DNA from: an uncultured Clostridia bacterium
GTDB taxonomy: Bacteria > Bacillota > Clostridia > Oscillospirales > Feifaniaceae
DNA: 59,772 bases
NCBI GenBank assembly: GCA_944376235.1
Contig: CALWCA010000022.1
Location: forward strand, 1 to 59,772
Direction: 5' to 3'
Both the position numbers and the translations under genes were made by a program. The notes below the pieces were generated by a model. That model was given only the letters and a program-made list of their open reading frames with translations. It had not been told where the DNA came from and made no database searches. Positions 8,024-16,298 of the stretch are shown here, in pieces; within the stretch, counting starts at the first letter, position 1; every line of letters begins with the position of its first letter.

Positions 8024-8902
8024 ATGGTTTTTTCCATTCTGACCGACACCTCGGCAAATCTTCCTACCGAGCTTGTGAAGAAATACGGAATTTCGGTCAC
8101 GCCCTTTTCCTTTTTTGTGGAGGGAAAGGAGAGCACCTGTACCGACAGCGAATCCTTTGACGGCCCTGCCTTTTATGACGCCATGCGCCAGGGTGCCGTT
8201 GTGACCACCTCGCAGGTCAACCCGCAAAGGCACATGGACTATATGGAGCCCATCCTCAAGCAGGGCAGCGACCTGCTGTATGTCTGCATGTCTTCCGGCA
8301 TCAGCGGGGCCTATTCCTGCGCCGAAATGGCGGCAGCGCAGCTGCGCGAAGCCTACCCGCAGCGAACCATTCGGCTGGTCGACACCATGGGAGCTTCTTT
8401 GGGAGAGGGGCTTTTGGCGCTGCGCGCCGCCGCCTGCCGGGAGCAGGGCATGGGCCTTGACGAGACGGCGGACTTTTTGCTGGAGCTGCGCGAGCGGTTT
8501 TATCAGGTGTTCACCGTGGACAATCTGGCCTATCTGCAGAGGAGCGGGCGCATCTCCAATGCAACCGCCGTGATTGGGACGGTGTTTCAAATCAAGCCCC
8601 TGCTTAAGGGCAACGAGGAAGGCAAGATCGTCACCTTCGGCAAGGTGCGCGGACGAAGGCAGTCCATCCAGGCGCTGGCCGACAAATATGACACCCTGGT
8701 CAGAAACCCGGAAGAGCAGACAGTGGGAATCGCCCATGCAGACTGTCCCGAGGACGCAGCCTATCTCGCCGAGCTGCTGCGTGCAAAGTTCCCGCCCAGG
8801 GATATCCTGACCGTCTGCTACGAGCCGGTCACCGGCTCCCATGTGGGCCCCGGGACGCTGGCGCTGTTTTTTGAAGGAGACAAGGGCGTTCGCCTTCAGT
8901 GA
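8024..8902 (+). CDS. DegV family fatty-acid-binding protein
   Basis: 292 aa. DegV/FakB-like proteins bind a fatty acid and, with FakA, present it for phosphorylation. The N-terminal DTSANLP block (residues 8-14), TTSQVNP, the loop SSGISGAY (90-97) and NLAYLQRSGRIS in the second domain are all family signatures. ATG 8024 follows AAGGAG at good spacing; an ATG-like start 12 codons earlier is less likely. No fakA is in the window, so I cannot tell whether this is a working FakB. It is transcribed alone, with its own promoter and a terminator at 8976-9020. Confidence 0.9.
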   Translation: MVFSILTDTSANLPTELVKKYGISVTPFSFFVEGKESTCTDSESFDGPAFYDAMRQGAVVTTSQVNPQRHMDYMEPILKQGSDLLYVCMSSGISGAYSCAEMAAAQLREAYPQRTIRLVDTMGASLGEGLLALRAAACREQGMGLDETADFLLELRERFYQVFTVDNLAYLQRSGRISNATAVIGTVFQIKPLLKGNEEGKIVTFGKVRGRRQSIQALADKYDTLVRNPEEQTVGIAHADCPEDAAYLAELLRAKFPPRDILTVCYEPVTGSHVGPGTLALFFEGDKGVRLQ

Positions 8903-8975
8903 AAAGGGCCTCCTTTGGATGTGCGGCCGGGGAGCCCTTCGGCCTGCCGGCGGCAGACAAGGCCAAAATCACAGA

Positions 8976-9020
8976 CCGGCCGGGCCGCAGTCAGAAGGGT
9001 GCGGCCCGGCCGGGTTTATT
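8976..9020. terminator. Shared terminator between convergent genes
   Basis: 13-bp stem CGGCCGGGCCGCA / TGCGGCCCGGCCG with a 10-base loop. On the plus strand GGTTTATTTTT follows, ending degV. It also lies just past the stop of the minus-strand small gene at 9016-9276. Confidence 0.8.
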
Positions 9021-9276
9021 TTTGCGGGGAGGGCTGCTCCAAAAGTCCATACAGGCGGTAAAGCGACAGCATGTTCATGTAAAGCAGCTTGTTTGCCATG
9101 TGCTGCTTGTAGGTGACGGTTTTTTCCTTTCCCTGGGCTTTCAGGGCCTGCATTTTTTGAGCGGCCTCCTCGTATCCCTGTTGCACCGCCTCCAGCATGG
9201 TTTCAAAGGCCTGTAGCCTGTCCAAGTCAAAGCACTTCTTTTTGCCCCCGGCGGGAAAGAGGGAGTATGGGCACAC
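9016..9276 (-). CDS. Small hypothetical protein
   Basis: 86 aa if it starts at GTG 9276, which has AAGGAAAGG four bases upstream. The open frame reaches 9324, but a likely minus-strand promoter (TTGACA at 9338-9343, TATTAT near 9313) overlaps that longer start. The product is soluble and mostly alpha-helical (residues with DRLQAFETMLEAVQQGYEEAAQKM and a Tyr/Leu/Met-rich C-terminus). I recognise no family. It is divergent from the cyclodeaminase-like gene and convergent with degV. Moderate confidence that it is a real gene: it has an SD, a promoter and a terminator, but no homology that I can name. Confidence 0.5.
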   Translation of the reverse strand: MCPYSLFPAGGKKKCFDLDRLQAFETMLEAVQQGYEEAAQKMQALKAQGKEKTVTYKQHMANKLLYMNMLSLYRLYGLLEQPSPQK

Positions 9277-9287
9277 GCAGCCTTTCC

Positions 9288-9317
9288 TTGCAGGGAGAAT
9301 TTTGAATATGTTATAAT
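9288..9317 (+). promoter_or_regulatory. Promoter for the cyclodeaminase-like gene
   Basis: TTGCAG (9288-9293), an 18-base spacer and a perfect TATAAT (9312-9317), 96 bases before the start codon. It overlaps a minus-strand promoter for the small gene at 9016-9276. Confidence 0.65.
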
Positions 9318-9412
9318 AAACCACACAAGAAATGGGCTGTCAACCCCTTTGTGCGGGGCGGCGTACGGCGCGTGCCCACCCCGCAGGAGAGCCCGCGAAA
9401 GGAGGACATGGA

Positions 9413-10381
9413 ATGCTTTATCTGACAAAAGAGGACATGTGCAAAGTGTGTTCCATGCGCGACGCCTTCGAGGCGCTGCGCGACGCCTTTACCCTCTACT
9501 CCTCGGGCAAGAGTACGGTGCCCCTGCGGAGTATGATTGACGTGCCCCATCACAGGGGGCAGGCTATTTTCATGCCGGCGCTGGCGGGGGATGCGCTGGG
9601 GATCAAAATTGTGAGCACCTATCCCGACAATCCGGTGCGGGGCAAGCCGGTGACGCCGGCCTGCATGCTGGTGATGGACGCCTCAACGGGAGAGGCCTGC
9701 TGCCTGATGGACGGCACCTATCTCACCCAGCTTCGCACGGCTGCGGGAGCGGGGCTTGCCACCGAGGTGCTGGCAGCGCCCGGGGCGCATGTGGGCGCGC
9801 TGATCGGCCTTGGCGGGCAGGCGCCCTGCCAGTTTGACGCCATGCTGGAGGCGGCGCCCACCCTGCGCGAGGTGCGGGTATTTGATCTGGACGAGAGCCG
9901 TCGCGCCGCCTTTGCCGCGCAGAGGGACGGCGTGGGCGGAGTGCATGTCGTTGCGGCACAAAGCGCAGACGAGGCGGTACGCGGGGCAAACATCGTGACC
10001 ACCGTGACGACCTCGAGAAAGCCGGTGTTTTCGTCCGACAGCATTCAAAGGGGCTGCCATGTCAACGCCATCGGCTCCTACACCCCCGAGATGCAGGAGC
10101 TGCCGCCGGAGCTGGTGGCAGGCTGCGACCTGCTGGTGCTGGATACGGCCGACGGGGTGCTGCACGAATCGGGAGACATTTTAAAGCCTCTGGAAGCCGG
10201 CCTGCTGGAAGGCAAGAAGATCGACACCGAGCTGGGCCACATTCTGCTGGGGGCTCACGGCCGCCTGAAGGACGACGACGTGACGGTCTACAAATCGACG
10301 GGCAGCGGCGTGATGGACGTGGTGACTGCATCGGTCATTTTCCGGCGCGCACAGCAGATGGGGGTCGGAAAGCATTTGTAA
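9413..10381 (+). CDS. Ornithine cyclodeaminase / mu-crystallin family protein
   Basis: 322 aa. This NAD(P)-dependent family includes ornithine cyclodeaminase, alanine dehydrogenase and ketimine reductases, all acting on amino-acid imines. Seen: substrate-site residues in GIKIVSTYPDN (Lys65), LRTAAGAGLATEVL (Arg108), the Rossmann motif GLGGQA (132-137), and the late TVYKSTGSGVMDV. GGAGG precedes ATG 9413. Which of the reactions it performs cannot be read from sequence. Its position just before ridA and patB suggests work on imine or enamine intermediates rather than proline synthesis. The 157-base gap to ridA holds a possible second promoter. Confidence 0.88.
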   Translation: MLYLTKEDMCKVCSMRDAFEALRDAFTLYSSGKSTVPLRSMIDVPHHRGQAIFMPALAGDALGIKIVSTYPDNPVRGKPVTPACMLVMDASTGEACCLMDGTYLTQLRTAAGAGLATEVLAAPGAHVGALIGLGGQAPCQFDAMLEAAPTLREVRVFDLDESRRAAFAAQRDGVGGVHVVAAQSADEAVRGANIVTTVTTSRKPVFSSDSIQRGCHVNAIGSYTPEMQELPPELVAGCDLLVLDTADGVLHESGDILKPLEAGLLEGKKIDTELGHILLGAHGRLKDDDVTVYKSTGSGVMDVVTASVIFRRAQQMGVGKHL

Positions 10382-10422
10382 GAGATGCCGAAAAGCAGTG
10401 CGGGTTTTTTAACATTTCCGAC

Positions 10423-10451
10423 TTGGCAAGCGCCGGAAAAGATGATAAACT
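10423..10451 (+). promoter_or_regulatory. Possible promoter for the ridA-patB-M20 operon
   Basis: TTGGCA (10423-10428), a 17-base spacer and TAAACT (10446-10451), about 88 bases before the ridA start. The match is moderate; transcription could also continue from the upstream gene. Confidence 0.45.
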
Positions 10452-10538
10452 AAACTTTAGAAAGAAATGCCGTTATTTTCCTGATTTGGGAAAAGCAAAG
10501 ATTTTGAAAAATGCTTGCAAGAGAAAGGATGGATTCCC

Positions 10539-10913
10539 TTGAAAAATGCGATTGTCACGGCCGGGGCACCTGCCGCCATCGGCCCGTATTCACAGGCTAT
10601 CGAGGCCGGCGGGATGGTTTTTGTGTCCGGCCAGCTCCCCATTGACCCCGCGACGGGCGCCTTTCCTGACAGCGTTACGGAGCAGACCAAGCGTTCACTG
10701 CTCAACTGCAAGGCCATTTTGGAGCAGGCGGGCCTTGGCTTTGAGAACGTGGTCAAGACCACAGTATTTCTCAAGGACATGAATGATTTTGCGGCCATGA
10801 ACGAGGTGTATGCCTCTTTCTTTGCGCAGCCCTATCCTGCCAGGGCCGCCTTCGAGGTGGCGCGGCTGCCCAAGGACGCCCTGGTGGAAATCGAAATGAT
10901 TGCGGTGGAGTGA
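10539..10913 (+). CDS. ridA: RidA family enamine/imine deaminase
   Basis: 124 aa, the usual RidA length. RidA hydrolyses 2-aminoacrylate and other reactive enamines released by PLP enzymes. Key residues are present: Tyr17 in GPYSQA, the Gly-rich VSGQLP (29-34), Arg102 in YPARAAFE and the C-terminal VEIEMIAVE carrying the catalytic glutamate. The start is TTG 10539, which has AGAAAGGA nine bases upstream; nearby ATG codons are in other frames. It lies 60 bases before patB, so it is probably co-transcribed with a lyase whose product is exactly the kind of enamine RidA removes. Confidence 0.92.
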   Translation: MKNAIVTAGAPAAIGPYSQAIEAGGMVFVSGQLPIDPATGAFPDSVTEQTKRSLLNCKAILEQAGLGFENVVKTTVFLKDMNDFAAMNEVYASFFAQPYPARAAFEVARLPKDALVEIEMIAVE

Positions 10914-10973
10914 GTGCAGGCAGGCATGCCCATTCTTCACACATATTTTTGAGAGAGAAAGGAAGTTGCGGTT

Positions 10974-12152
10974 ATGACGTATAACTTTGACGAGCGCATT
11001 GACAGAACCGGCAGAGGACAGGCCAAGTGGGAGCCCGCAGGCCTCAAGGAGATGTTCGGCGACGAAAATCTGCTCTCCTACTGGGTGGCAGACATGGACT
11101 TTCGCGTTGCACCGCCCATCCGGGATGCGCTGATTGAAGCTGCCGAGCATGGCTGCATCGGCTATACCGGGCTTGACCCCGCATTCTACAATGCCTACAT
11201 CAACTGGCAGAAGCGCCGCAATGGCTGGGAGCCCGACGTCTCCTGGTTCCGCTACACCCCCGGCGTTGTGCCCGCAATCAATCTGCTGCTGCTGGCTATG
11301 ACCAACGAGGACGATGAGATTCTCATTCAGCGCCCCGTTTATTATCCCTTTACCGACTCCATCGTCAAGCAGAAGCGCACCGTGGTGTCGAGCTCGCTTG
11401 TCAACAAGGGCGGCAGATACGAGATTGACTTTGAGGACTTCGAGAAGAAGGCCTCTTCCCCCAAGTGTACCGCCTTTGTGCTGTGCAACCCCCACAACCC
11501 CGTGGGCCGCGTCTACACCGAGGAAGAGCTGCGCAAGATGGGCGAAATCTGCAACCGGCACGGCGTGTTCGTCATTGCCGACGAGATTCACTCCGACCTC
11601 ATCGCCAAGGGCCACAAGCATGTGGTATATGCCAAGCTGGGCAAGGAATTTGAGCAAAACTGCGCCGTCTGCCACGCGCCCTCCAAGACCTTCAACCTGG
11701 CGGGCCTGCAGCTCTCCTGCATCCTGATCCCCAACGAGAAGGTGCGCGCGAAGTTCGATACCATTCAAAATCGCTACAGCATCACCTCGCCCAACTACTT
11801 TGCCCCCGTAGCGGCCAAGGCGGGCTGGAATCACGGAGAAGAGTGGCTGGCTGCCGTGTATGAGTACATGTATGCCAACTACGACTACATTGTCGACTTC
11901 TGCAAGAAGACCTGGGGCGACAAGGTTGTTGTCTCGCCGCTTGAGGGAACCTACCTGGCCTGGATTGATTTCAGACAGCTTGAGAGCGATCCCGACAAGC
12001 TGCAGGATCTCACTCGCAAGAAGGCCAAGGTCGCGCTGGACGAGGGCTATATCTTCGGGCCTGAGGGCGCCGGCTTTGAGCGTGTCAACCTGGCCTGCCC
12101 CAAGGAGCTCATTGTGGAGCTCATGAACCGTCTGGCGAGCGCCATCAAGTAA
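10974..12152 (+). CDS. patB: PatB/MalY family PLP-dependent C-S lyase
   Basis: 392 aa, a fold-type I aminotransferase-like enzyme of the MalY/PatB group, which cleaves C-S bonds of cystathionine and cysteine S-conjugates to thiol, ammonia and pyruvate. Seen: the start NFDERIDRTGRGQAKW, the group-typical YWVADMDF (36-43), NPHNPVGR (172-179), DEIHSDL (203-209) and the PLP lysine K238 in APSKTFNLAGLQ. GAGAGAAAGGAAG precedes the ATG. It sits between ridA and three M20D amidohydrolases, which points to S-conjugate breakdown rather than methionine synthesis. The exact substrate is unknown. Confidence 0.88.
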   Translation: MTYNFDERIDRTGRGQAKWEPAGLKEMFGDENLLSYWVADMDFRVAPPIRDALIEAAEHGCIGYTGLDPAFYNAYINWQKRRNGWEPDVSWFRYTPGVVPAINLLLLAMTNEDDEILIQRPVYYPFTDSIVKQKRTVVSSSLVNKGGRYEIDFEDFEKKASSPKCTAFVLCNPHNPVGRVYTEEELRKMGEICNRHGVFVIADEIHSDLIAKGHKHVVYAKLGKEFEQNCAVCHAPSKTFNLAGLQLSCILIPNEKVRAKFDTIQNRYSITSPNYFAPVAAKAGWNHGEEWLAAVYEYMYANYDYIVDFCKKTWGDKVVVSPLEGTYLAWIDFRQLESDPDKLQDLTRKKAKVALDEGYIFGPEGAGFERVNLACPKELIVELMNRLASAIK

Positions 12153-12200
12153 GAAAAGAAAATATACTGCATGGTGGGCCAAGGGCGCGCCGTGCAAACA

Positions 12201-12231
12201 CCCATGCGCGGCCCTTGCGGCCGCGCATGGG
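12201..12231 (+). other. Strong hairpin between patB and the first M20D gene
   Basis: Perfect 13-bp stem CCCATGCGCGGCC / GGCCGCGCATGGG with a 5-base loop. No T tract follows, so it is more likely an mRNA-stability or processing element within the operon than a terminator. Confidence 0.55.
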
Positions 12232-12274
12232 CATTTCAGAAGAAATTTGAAGCAGGAGAGGAGGCGGATTTGCA

Positions 12275-13489
12275 ATGGAAGGAGCCATCACGGCGCAGCG
12301 CGTGAGGCAGGCTGCGCAAGAGCAGTTTGAGGAGCTTGTGGCGCTGCGCCGGTATCTGCATGAGAATGCCGAGCCTTCCATGGAGGAGAAAACGGCGAGC
12401 GCCCTGGTCAGACAGGAGGCGCAGCGCCTGGGGCTGCCGTGGGAAAGCGTGGGGGAGTATGGCGTTGTCGTCACGCTCAAGGGCCGGCGCGAGGGGCGCT
12501 GCGTCTGCCTGCGCGCCGACATGGACGCGCTGCGGCTGACCGAGAGCGAGACCAATCTGAGCAGACGCAGGGAGGTCATCAGCAAAAACCCCGGCGTCTG
12601 CCACGCCTGCGGGCACGACGCCCACACCGCCGCGCTGCTTGTGGCCATGCGCCTGCTCACGCGCTGGCGCGACAAATTTGACGGCACTGTGCTGTTTTTG
12701 TTCGAGTCGGGGGAGGAGCTGCCCGGAACCATTCCCGAGGTGTCTGCCATGCTGCGGGACAAAAAGCCCGACAGGCTGTTTGCCCTGCACGTCTGGAACG
12801 AGCTTGAGAGCGGGAAAATCTGTGTTGACGCAGGCCCCCGCATGTCGGGCGGCGGCGGGCTGATCTATGAAATCCGGGGAAGAGGCGGCCACGGCTCGGC
12901 GCCGGCCGCCGCAGTCAGCCCCATCCGCCCCGCCGTTCAGATCGCATCCATGTTTGACGAGATGCGGCTGACGGCGGTCGACCCCGCAGACGTCAACGTG
13001 ATTTCGGTCAACCTGCTGCAGGCGGGAAGTGCCTCCAACATCATCCCCGAAACGGCAAGGGTGGGATTTTCCTTCCGATACTATGAGCCCCGCTACACGC
13101 TGGGCATTCGTGAGCGCAGCGCCCGCATCGTGGAAAACGTGGCGGCGGCCTACGGCTGCACGTCGTCCCTTGTGCAGGATTTGCGGCTTGACCCCGTATA
13201 CAACGACGAAGGCGCGTCGGCTCTGGCGCGCGGCAGCGTCCAAAAGCTCTTTGGCAAAGACTGCCTTGTCAGTGCTCCGGCCTGGGCCGCCTGCGAATCC
13301 ATGGGGTCGTATTTGTCCATGGTGCCGGGCTGCCTGGCCTTTGTGGGCATTCGAAACGAGGCCGTCGGCTCGGGCGGGCTGCACCACAACCCCCTGTTTG
13401 ACGTGGATGAGGGAGTTCTGCCCGCCTGTACGGCGCTGCACATCCAGGTGGCGCTTGACACGCTGCAATCGGAAGGAGAGTTGACATGA
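12275..13489 (+). CDS. M20D family N-acyl-amino-acid amidohydrolase, tandem copy 1
   Basis: 404 aa. M20D enzymes (aminoacylase, N-acetyl-cysteine/N-acetyl-diaminopimelate deacetylase, IAA-amino-acid hydrolase) remove acyl groups from N-acyl amino acids in the cytosol. Metal ligands and base are present: CHACGHDAH (HACGHD 110-115), SGEE (145-148), the dimerisation motif RGRGGHGSAP and the late GLHHNPLFDVDE with its His. GGAGAGGAGG lies upstream of the ATG. Its last four bases ATGA overlap the start of copy 2, so the two are translationally coupled. The copies are clearly diverged from one another, which suggests different acyl or amino-acid preferences. Confidence 0.9.
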   Translation: MEGAITAQRVRQAAQEQFEELVALRRYLHENAEPSMEEKTASALVRQEAQRLGLPWESVGEYGVVVTLKGRREGRCVCLRADMDALRLTESETNLSRRREVISKNPGVCHACGHDAHTAALLVAMRLLTRWRDKFDGTVLFLFESGEELPGTIPEVSAMLRDKKPDRLFALHVWNELESGKICVDAGPRMSGGGGLIYEIRGRGGHGSAPAAAVSPIRPAVQIASMFDEMRLTAVDPADVNVISVNLLQAGSASNIIPETARVGFSFRYYEPRYTLGIRERSARIVENVAAAYGCTSSLVQDLRLDPVYNDEGASALARGSVQKLFGKDCLVSAPAWAACESMGSYLSMVPGCLAFVGIRNEAVGSGGLHHNPLFDVDEGVLPACTALHIQVALDTLQSEGELT

Positions 13490-14688
13490 CAGTGGACATC
13501 AAACTTGTGCAAGAGCAGCTTGAGGCGGTCAGGGAGTATGTGATCTGCACCCGGCGCCGCTTCCATGAAAACCCCAGCGCATCGGGGAAGGAGGAGCAGG
13601 CGGCGCTTTTTGTCGAGGCACAGGCTCAGGAGCTGGGCCTGCCGCACCGCCGTTATGCCGACTACGGGGTGCTGGTTCGGCTGGAGGGGGCGCGTCCGGG
13701 GCCGACGGTTTGCCTGCGGGCAGACTACGACGCGCTGAGCATGCAGGAGTCGCCCGACAATCTGGCCGGCAAAAAGGTGTGCGTCTCCAAGGAGGACGGG
13801 CTGTGCCACGCCTGCGGACACGACGGCCATGCGGCCATGGCGCTGGGCGCCATGCGCGTGCTGCATGCGCTCAGGCAGCAGCTTGCCGGCAGCGTACTGT
13901 TTTTGTTTGAATCGGGCGAGGAGCGCGGCGGCCTGACAAAGGACGCCGTACTCGCCGCGCTGCGCGAGGAAAAGGCCGACACCTGCTTTGCCATCCATCT
14001 TGACGCCGCCATGCCCACGGGCAGCTGCAACGTGGAGCCCGGCGCGCGCCTGATGGGCGCCGCCAGCATCGGCGCCACGCTGCGCGGCAGGGGCGGCCAC
14101 GGCTCCCGTCCCGACGAGGCCGTCAACCCCATCAACGCCGTGGCGCAGGTCGTGTGTGCGCTTCAGGGAGTCATTCCAAACTGTGTGGTGCCGGGAGAGC
14201 GCGCCGTGCTGTCGGTGGGCGTCATCGAGGGGGGCACCGTGCGCAACATCATCCCCGAGACGGCCTCGTTTGCCGGCAGCGTGCGCTTTCTCTCCAAGGA
14301 GACGGGGCAGCTCGTTCTCGAGAGGGTTTCGGCCCTTGTCAAGGGCATTGCGGCGGCCGAGGGCTGTGAGGTCGAGAGCCTCACGGCAAAGGTGGATCTG
14401 CCCGTGACGGTCAACGATGAAAAGGCCTGCGCCACGGCCCGGGAGGGGATCGAAAAGCTGCTTGGGCAGGAGGCGCTGGTTTCGCGGGAGCCCTGGATGG
14501 GCTCGGAGTCCTTCGGCTTTTGCCTGGAGGAGGCGCCGGGAGCCATGATGTTTTTGGGCATTGCCAACGCGCAAAAGGGCACCGGCGCGGCACACCACAA
14601 CCCTCGCTTTGACCTCGACGAGGACGCTTTGCAGGTGGGTGTTGCCGCCGAAGTCGGATATGTGCTGGCTTGCATGAAGCTGCTGTAG
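13486..14688 (+). CDS. M20D family N-acyl-amino-acid amidohydrolase, tandem copy 2
   Basis: 400 aa. It has the same layout as copy 1: LRADYDALSM, CHACGHDGH (HACGHD 108-113), SGEE (143-146), RGRGGHGSRPDEAV and AAHHNPRFDLDEDAL. All metal ligands are intact, so it should be active. The start overlaps the stop of copy 1 by four bases (ATGA), and SD-like GGAGAG lies upstream. The stop is 11 bases before copy 3. The RGRGGHGSRP form is the common M20D version, so this may be the ancestral copy; that is only an impression. Confidence 0.9.
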   Translation: MTVDIKLVQEQLEAVREYVICTRRRFHENPSASGKEEQAALFVEAQAQELGLPHRRYADYGVLVRLEGARPGPTVCLRADYDALSMQESPDNLAGKKVCVSKEDGLCHACGHDGHAAMALGAMRVLHALRQQLAGSVLFLFESGEERGGLTKDAVLAALREEKADTCFAIHLDAAMPTGSCNVEPGARLMGAASIGATLRGRGGHGSRPDEAVNPINAVAQVVCALQGVIPNCVVPGERAVLSVGVIEGGTVRNIIPETASFAGSVRFLSKETGQLVLERVSALVKGIAAAEGCEVESLTAKVDLPVTVNDEKACATAREGIEKLLGQEALVSREPWMGSESFGFCLEEAPGAMMFLGIANAQKGTGAAHHNPRFDLDEDALQVGVAAEVGYVLACMKLL

Positions 14689-14699
14689 GAGGTGAGGGC

Positions 14700-15905
14700 A
14701 TGACAGACATTTCGGCCGAGCTGCTCACTGCCAAAGCCAAGGAGCAGATGCCCTACACCTACAAGGTCTATGAAATGCTGCACCAAAATCCCGAGCCCTC
14801 GGGCGAGGAGCGGCAGACGGCGGCCTTCATCCGGCAGGAACTGGCCGCGATGGGCCTCGATACGAACCCCGTGCTCGACAACGGCACGCTGGCGCTGCTT
14901 GACACGGGCCGCCCCGGCAAAACGCTGCTGCTTCGGGCCGACATCGACGCCCTTCCCGTCCAGGAGGACGAATGCAATTTAAGCGGCAAAAAGCCGCTCG
15001 TTTCCGGCAGGCCCGGCGTGTGCCACGCCTGCGGGCACGACGGGCACACGGCCACGCTGCTCACGGTGGCGCGCATCCTGTGCGGCCTCAAGGAGCAGCT
15101 TTGCGGGAAAATCTGGTTTTACTTTGAGCAAGGCGAGGAGCGGCTGATGGCGTCGCCGGTCAATGCAAAGATGCCGCAGCAGCTCGGGCTTGACGCAGCC
15201 TACGCCATCCACTACTATGCCGATATGGACTGCGGCCGCATTTCCATTGAAAAGGGGCCCAGAATGTCGGGGGTCTACGGGTTTGAGTATACCTTCCAGG
15301 GGAAAGGCGGCCATTCCTCGCGTCCCGACCAGGCCAAAAACCCCCTGATGTGCGCCGTGAAGATTGCCCAGGCGCTCGACGGGCTGTCCATGCTGTGCGC
15401 ACCGCCCGGAGAGTTTGCCGTTTTTTCGCTGGGCATGCTCGACTCGGGCACCCAGGTCAACGTCATTCCCGACACGGCAAGGCTTGCCGGCACCATCCGC
15501 TACTTCGAGCCCGACGTGGGCCGGAGAATGGTGGATAAGCTGCACGAGACGGTGGAGGCACATCTTGCTGCGGCCGACTGCCGCGTGACGGGGCTGGTGG
15601 AGATGATCGCCCCGCCTGTCGTCAACGATGCCGGGCTTTCGCAGCTCGCCTCGGAGGCCATTGCGCAGGTGCTCGGGCCCGGCGTGGTCACGGCAGGCCC
15701 GCGATGGATGGGAAGCGAGTCCTTCGGCTCGATTACGGAAAACGTCCCCTCCATGTTTGCCTTCGTGGGCGCGGCAAATCAGGAGAAGGGCTGCGGTGCG
15801 GCGCACCACAGCCCGAAGTTTCAACTGGATACCGACGCGCTGGAGCTTGGCGTGCTGTCGGGACTGGCCTTTGCCGTCCGATTTCTCGGACAGCAGGAGC
15901 TTTGA
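14700..15905 (+). CDS. M20D family N-acyl-amino-acid amidohydrolase, tandem copy 3
   Basis: 401 aa. Motifs: LRADIDALPV, CHACGHDGH (HACGHD 109-114), GEER near residue 143, QGKGGHSSRPDQAKNP and GAAHHSPKFQLDTDAL. It is the most different of the three around the base motif (EQGEER instead of ESGEE) and in the lid region, so its substrate may differ. ATG 14700 is preceded by GGAGGTGAGGGC; a start ten codons earlier overlaps copy 2 without an SD. It ends the operon, with a strong terminator starting 6 bases after the stop. Confidence 0.9.
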   Translation: MTDISAELLTAKAKEQMPYTYKVYEMLHQNPEPSGEERQTAAFIRQELAAMGLDTNPVLDNGTLALLDTGRPGKTLLLRADIDALPVQEDECNLSGKKPLVSGRPGVCHACGHDGHTATLLTVARILCGLKEQLCGKIWFYFEQGEERLMASPVNAKMPQQLGLDAAYAIHYYADMDCGRISIEKGPRMSGVYGFEYTFQGKGGHSSRPDQAKNPLMCAVKIAQALDGLSMLCAPPGEFAVFSLGMLDSGTQVNVIPDTARLAGTIRYFEPDVGRRMVDKLHETVEAHLAAADCRVTGLVEMIAPPVVNDAGLSQLASEAIAQVLGPGVVTAGPRWMGSESFGSITENVPSMFAFVGAANQEKGCGAAHHSPKFQLDTDALELGVLSGLAFAVRFLGQQEL

Positions 15906-15910
15906 GCAAG

Positions 15911-15960
15911 AAGAAAGGCGGCGCGGCCCCCTTGGAAAGAGGGGCCGCGCCGCCTTTCTT
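15911..15960 (+). terminator. Terminator of the ridA-patB-M20D operon
   Basis: 20-bp stem AAGAAAGGCGGCGCGGCCCC with its exact complement and a 10-base loop, followed by CTTTGGCTCTT. Confidence 0.85.
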
Positions 15961-16174
15961 CTTTGGCTCTTCTTCCCGGTCGGGAAATTCCGTGGGTGTG
16001 CGGCAGCAGCGCGGCATGCGGCATGGCTTTGCAAGTGCCGTCAACAGGCCTTTTCCAGGGAAAATCGTCGTCTGGGGACGACAGGGCGCAGCCCGCTCTT
16101 CCAAAGGGGAAGTGCAGGGGACGGCAAACGCCTCCTGCCGCAGTTTTTTGCTCCGACAGGCGAAAGCCCCCGGG

Positions 16175-16203
16175 TTGCAAAATACCGGGGAATGAGATAC
16201 AAT
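16175..16203 (+). promoter_or_regulatory. Promoter for the large membrane protein
   Basis: TTGCAA (16175-16180), a 17-base spacer and TACAAT (16198-16203), 96 bases before the GTG start. The rest of 15961-16298 shows no gene that I can support. Confidence 0.65.
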
Positions 16204-16298
16204 AGCCCCATACCCTTAAAACAAGGCCTGCAAAGCGGGTTTTGTCAAGGGGGGGAGGCCTTTTTCCAAGAAGGGAAAGCAAAGAGGGAGGGATTTTC

